8,361 bases of DNA. Source: an uncultured Polymorphobacter sp. Lineage in GTDB: Bacteria > Pseudomonadota > Alphaproteobacteria > Sphingomonadales > Sphingomonadaceae. Location of the stretch: assembly GCA_937871645.1 (NCBI GenBank), contig CALMPZ010000656.1, positions 1-8,361 of the forward strand, written 5' to 3'. Of the stretch, positions 5,792-8,361 are shown piece after piece. Each line of letters starts with the position of its first letter. Position 1 is the first letter of the stretch. The position numbers and the translations under genes were made by a program. Below the pieces are notes generated by a model, which saw only the letters and a program-made list of their open reading frames with translations, searched no databases and was not told where the DNA came from.

Positions 5792-7077
5792 TGGCCAGCG
5801 AGATTGAGGGGGGACCGCCATTGAGCCGCGGCAATGCTGACATGCCGCCGGCAGCGCGGGCGTGGCGTGGCGGACTGGCGGCCAAATGGCCGTCGATCGC
5901 CGTCATCCTGTTCGCGCAGGTCACGGCCATGGCGGTGTGGTTCGCCTCTGCCGCCGTCGCCTCGGCGCTGGCCCGCAGCGCACCGCTGTCGGGCTTTGCG
6001 ACGGCGATGCTGACCAGTGCAGTACAGGCGGGTTTTGTCTGCGGAACGCTGGCCAGTGCGCTACTTGGCATCCCCGATCGCTTCGATCCGCGCCGCATCT
6101 TCATGATCGCGGCCTTCGGCGCCGCCGCTGCGTCGGCAGCACTGGCCATGCTGCCACCGACGGGGGCGGGCATCCTGGCGCTGCGGTTTCTGACCGGTGT
6201 TGCCTTGGCGGGCGTCTACCCGATCGGCATGCGTCTTGCCGCCACTTGGGCGAAGGGCGACCTCGGCCTGCTCGTCGGCCTGCTGGTCGGGGCGCTGACG
6301 CTCGGCTCGGCGAGCCCGCATGCGCTGGCGGCGTTCGGCCAGCTCGACTGGCGGGTCATCTATCTGGTGGCCGCCGGCCTGGCGGCGTGCGGCGGACTGG
6401 CCATTCTGACGGCCGGCGTCGGCCCGAACGTGCCGCGACAGGTGCGCCTTGATGCGGGCCGCGTGTCGCAGGCCTGGCGCAATCCGGCACTGCGGCTCGC
6501 CAACCTCGGCTATCTGGGTCACATGTGGGAACTCTACGCCATGTGGACCTGGCTGGCGGTGTTTCTGGCGGCAAGTTTCCGGCTGTCGGGCGTTGAGGAT
6601 GCCCATGGCCTTGCCGAATTTGCCACGTTCGCGGCGATCGCAGCCGGTGCAGTCGGGGCCTGGCTTGGCGGCGTCTGTGCCGATCGCTGGGGGCGCACGA
6701 CAGTCACCATCGCGTCGATGGCCGCGAGCGGCACCTGCGCGGCCGCTATGGGCTGGCTGCTCGGTGCGCCGCCGGCGCTGGTCATCGCGGTCGCGGTCGT
6801 GTGGGGCATCACCATCATCGCCGACTCTGCACAGTTTTCGGCCAGCATCGCCGAGCTCAGCGATCCCGAATCGGTGGGCACCATGCTGACTTTGCAGACC
6901 TGTGCGGGCTTCCTGTTGACGCTGGTGAGCATCCAGCTCGTGGCGCCCGTGTCGGACGCGCTGGGCTGGACGGGCGCCTTCACGATGCTCGCCATCGGCC
7001 CGGTGCTGGGCTGCGTCGCCATGGCAAGGCTGCGGTCAAGTCCCGATGCCGCGCGGCTGGCTGGTGGCCGCCGCTAG
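5791..7077 (+). CDS. Major facilitator superfamily transporter
   Basis: A 428-residue integral membrane protein with about twelve hydrophobic segments, the first around residues 35-60 (WPSIAVILFAQVTAMAVW onward). The conserved MFS loop motif appears between helices 2 and 3 as GIPDRFDPRR (93-102) and again between helices 8 and 9 as GGVCADRWGR (293-302), reflecting the two six-helix halves. The family moves small solutes with H+ or other ions; direction and substrate cannot be inferred. The start is uncertain. ATG 5791 overlaps the upstream stop (TGATG), suggesting translational coupling. A TTG at 5821 has a better ribosome binding site (GAGGGGGG, 5806-5813, 7-nt spacer) and would remove ten non-hydrophobic residues. 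A GTG at 5770 is less likely. Operon membership suggests it carries the substrate or product of the flavin monooxygenase. Its stop overlaps the stop of the convergent metY. Confidence 0.88.
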   Translation: MASEIEGGPPLSRGNADMPPAARAWRGGLAAKWPSIAVILFAQVTAMAVWFASAAVASALARSAPLSGFATAMLTSAVQAGFVCGTLASALLGIPDRFDPRRIFMIAAFGAAAASAALAMLPPTGAGILALRFLTGVALAGVYPIGMRLAATWAKGDLGLLVGLLVGALTLGSASPHALAAFGQLDWRVIYLVAAGLAACGGLAILTAGVGPNVPRQVRLDAGRVSQAWRNPALRLANLGYLGHMWELYAMWTWLAVFLAASFRLSGVEDAHGLAEFATFAAIAAGAVGAWLGGVCADRWGRTTVTIASMAASGTCAAAMGWLLGAPPALVIAVAVVWGITIIADSAQFSASIAELSDPESVGTMLTLQTCAGFLLTLVSIQLVAPVSDALGWTGAFTMLAIGPVLGCVAMARLRSSPDAARLAGGRR

Positions 7078-7092
7078 GCGCCTGCGGCGGTC
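7066..7092. terminator. GC-rich hairpin spanning the convergent stop codons; possible bidirectional terminator
   Basis: GGCCGCCGC (7066-7074) pairs with GCGGCGGTC (7084-7092): a 9-bp stem with one mismatched position, which is a G-U wobble in the forward transcript. The 9-nt loop TAGGCGCCT includes most of the shared stop overlap CTAG (7074-7077). No T-run follows on either strand, so intrinsic termination would be atypical. The symmetric position between two convergent genes is what makes it notable. Confidence 0.35.
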
Positions 7093-8361
7093 AGCGCCTG
7101 GTCGAGGTCAGCGATGATGTCGTCGATGTGCTCCAGACCTATCGACAGCCGCACATAACCGGGGGAAACCCCGGTCGCCAGTTGCGCTTGCGCATCAAGC
7201 TGCGAGTGCGTCGTGGAGGCCGGATGGATCGCCAGGCTGCGCGCGTCGCCGATATTGGCAACATGGTAGAGCAGTTGCAGCCCGTCGATGAACTTGCGCC
7301 CGGCCTCGACACCGCCGGCAAGCTCGAACCCGACCAGTCCGCCCAGCCCGCCGGCAAGATAGCGGTCAGCGCGCGCACGCACTTCGCCGGTCTGCTGGCT
7401 GGGATGGATGACCCGCGTCACCTGCGCGCGCTGCGCCAGCCAGTCGGCCACCTTGACAGCGTTCTCGCAATGACGCGGCATGCGCAGCGGCAGCGTTTCG
7501 ACGCCCTGCAGCAACTGAAACGCGTTGAACGGCGACATGGCCGCGCCGAGGTCGCGCAGCAGCACGGTGCGGGCACGCATGATGTAGGCGACGGGCCCAA
7601 GCGCCTGCACCGCCTGCGTCCAGACTGCGCCGTGGTACGACGGGTCCGGGCTGTTGAGTGCGGGTTGGCGGTCGCCGGCAGCCGCCCAGTCGAAGTTGCC
7701 GCCGTCGACGATAAGCCCGCCGATCGATGTGCCATGACCACCGAGATATTTGGTCGCCGAATAGACCAGCGCCGCGGCACCATGCGCGAGCGGCCGGCAC
7801 AGCAACGGCGCGGCGGTGTTGTCCATGATCAGCGGGATGCCGAGCGCCCGCCCGATCGCTGCCACTTCCGCGATCGGGAAGACTTCCAGTTTGGGATTGG
7901 GCAACGTCTCGGCATAATAGGCGCGCGTCCGGTCATCCGTGGCACGCCCGAAGTTGGCGGGATCGGCAGGATCGACAAACCGCACGTCGATGCCCTGATC
8001 GCGCAAGGTGTTGGCGAACAGGTTCCAGGTGCCGCCATAGAGCGCGGTGGAACTGACCACATTGTCGCCGGCCTTCGCGAGCGTCTGCAGCGCCATTGCG
8101 GACGCGGCTTGGCCTGACGCAACGCCGAGCGCCGCGACACCGCCGTCAAGCGCGGCCACGCGCTTTTCCAGCACATCGGTCGTCGGGTTCATCATTCGCG
8201 TATAGATGTTGCCCAACTCCTGCAGCGCGAACAGCGCGGAGGCGTGCCCGGTATCGCGGAACTGGTACGAGGTGGTCTGGTGGATCGGCACAGCCACCGA
8301 ACCCGTCGCGGGATCGGCGCGCCACCCGGCATGCAGCGCCAGGGTTTCGGGGTGCAGCGGG
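7074..8361 (-). CDS. metY: O-acetylhomoserine sulfhydrylase (aminocarboxypropyltransferase), 5' end outside window
   Basis: A PLP-dependent Cys/Met-metabolism enzyme that makes homocysteine from O-acetylhomoserine and sulfide (or methionine from methanethiol), in the cytoplasm. The frame stays open through the window edge. The 21 codons before the first GTG (8297) encode PETLALHAGWRADPATGS, the conserved MetY N-terminus, so that GTG is internal and the true start lies just outside. The 428 visible residues nearly equal the usual full length of about 430. Visible features (numbered from the edge): VPIHQTTSYQF, GNIYTRMMNPTTDVLEKR, LYGGTWNLF, the PLP aspartate in MDNT (Asp180), and the Schiff-base lysine in SATKYLGGHG (Lys204). 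MetY is longer than the related MetZ (O-succinylhomoserine sulfhydrylase), and the NFDWAAAG segment fits MetY better. It is convergent with the MFS gene. It may be a housekeeping neighbour, though a sulfur link to the monooxygenase is possible. Confidence 0.88.
   Translation of the reverse strand, partial: PLHPETLALHAGWRADPATGSVAVPIHQTTSYQFRDTGHASALFALQELGNIYTRMMNPTTDVLEKRVAALDGGVAALGVASGQAASAMALQTLAKAGDNVVSSTALYGGTWNLFANTLRDQGIDVRFVDPADPANFGRATDDRTRAYYAETLPNPKLEVFPIAEVAAIGRALGIPLIMDNTAAPLLCRPLAHGAAALVYSATKYLGGHGTSIGGLIVDGGNFDWAAAGDRQPALNSPDPSYHGAVWTQAVQALGPVAYIMRARTVLLRDLGAAMSPFNAFQLLQGVETLPLRMPRHCENAVKVADWLAQRAQVTRVIHPSQQTGEVRARADRYLAGGLGGLVGFELAGGVEAGRKFIDGLQLLYHVANIGDARSLAIHPASTTHSQLDAQAQLATGVSPGYVRLSIGLEHIDDIIADLDQALTAAGA

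Noticed and set aside
6801..8117. 438-codon forward open frame opposite metY
   Set aside because: It is antisense to a clearly recognisable MetY and also overlaps the end of the MFS gene. The translation is Arg/Gln/His-rich and resembles no family, a usual shadow in GC-rich DNA.
7074..8297. Complete metY starting at GTG 8297
   Set aside because: Codons upstream of that GTG continue the conserved MetY N-terminus to the window edge, so the gene is cut by the window and the GTG is internal.

Overview
The window is GC-rich (roughly 60-65 % by eye, strong G/C at third codon positions) and tightly packed. Its protein families suggest an environmental, catabolically versatile proteobacterium, probably an alphaproteobacterium (sphingomonad-like or relative). 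That placement is inferred from gene content and style, not from a phylogenetic marker. No RNA genes, insertion sequences, phage genes or CRISPR arrays were seen.

Layout, left to right: an unassigned 111-nt tail; an ECHDC3-like enoyl-CoA hydratase/isomerase paralogue (+); convergent with it, an EthA-type flavin Baeyer-Villiger monooxygenase (-); divergent from that, a UlaG-like metallo-beta-lactamase-fold hydrolase (+); convergent with that, a TetR-family regulator (-); divergent from the regulator, a two-gene operon of a NtaA/SnaA/DszA-type FMNH2-dependent monooxygenase and an MFS transporter (+); convergent with that, the methionine/cysteine-pathway enzyme MetY (-), cut by the right window edge.

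The core (about 898-7077) looks like a self-contained, locally regulated catabolic module. Both divergent intergenic regions carry the same roughly 28-bp element in opposite orientation (22 of 28 positions identical). It is built from ATTRGTCA boxes 18 bp apart around a CAATTG core. One copy lies between the Baeyer-Villiger monooxygenase and the hydrolase. The other overlaps a good sigma70-type promoter between the TetR gene and the flavin monooxygenase-transporter operon. The simplest reading is that the TetR protein controls both divergent pairs and itself in response to an unknown compound.

A working model (inference) is that the MFS protein moves the substrate, the two monooxygenases oxidise it (ketone to ester or lactone by the BVMO; C-N, C-S or similar cleavage by the NtaA/DszA-type enzyme), and the metallo-hydrolase opens the ester or lactone. 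No flavin reductase is present for the FMNH2-dependent enzyme. All three convergent junctions are extremely tight, and two of them share a palindromic stop-codon overlap (TCATGA and CTAG).
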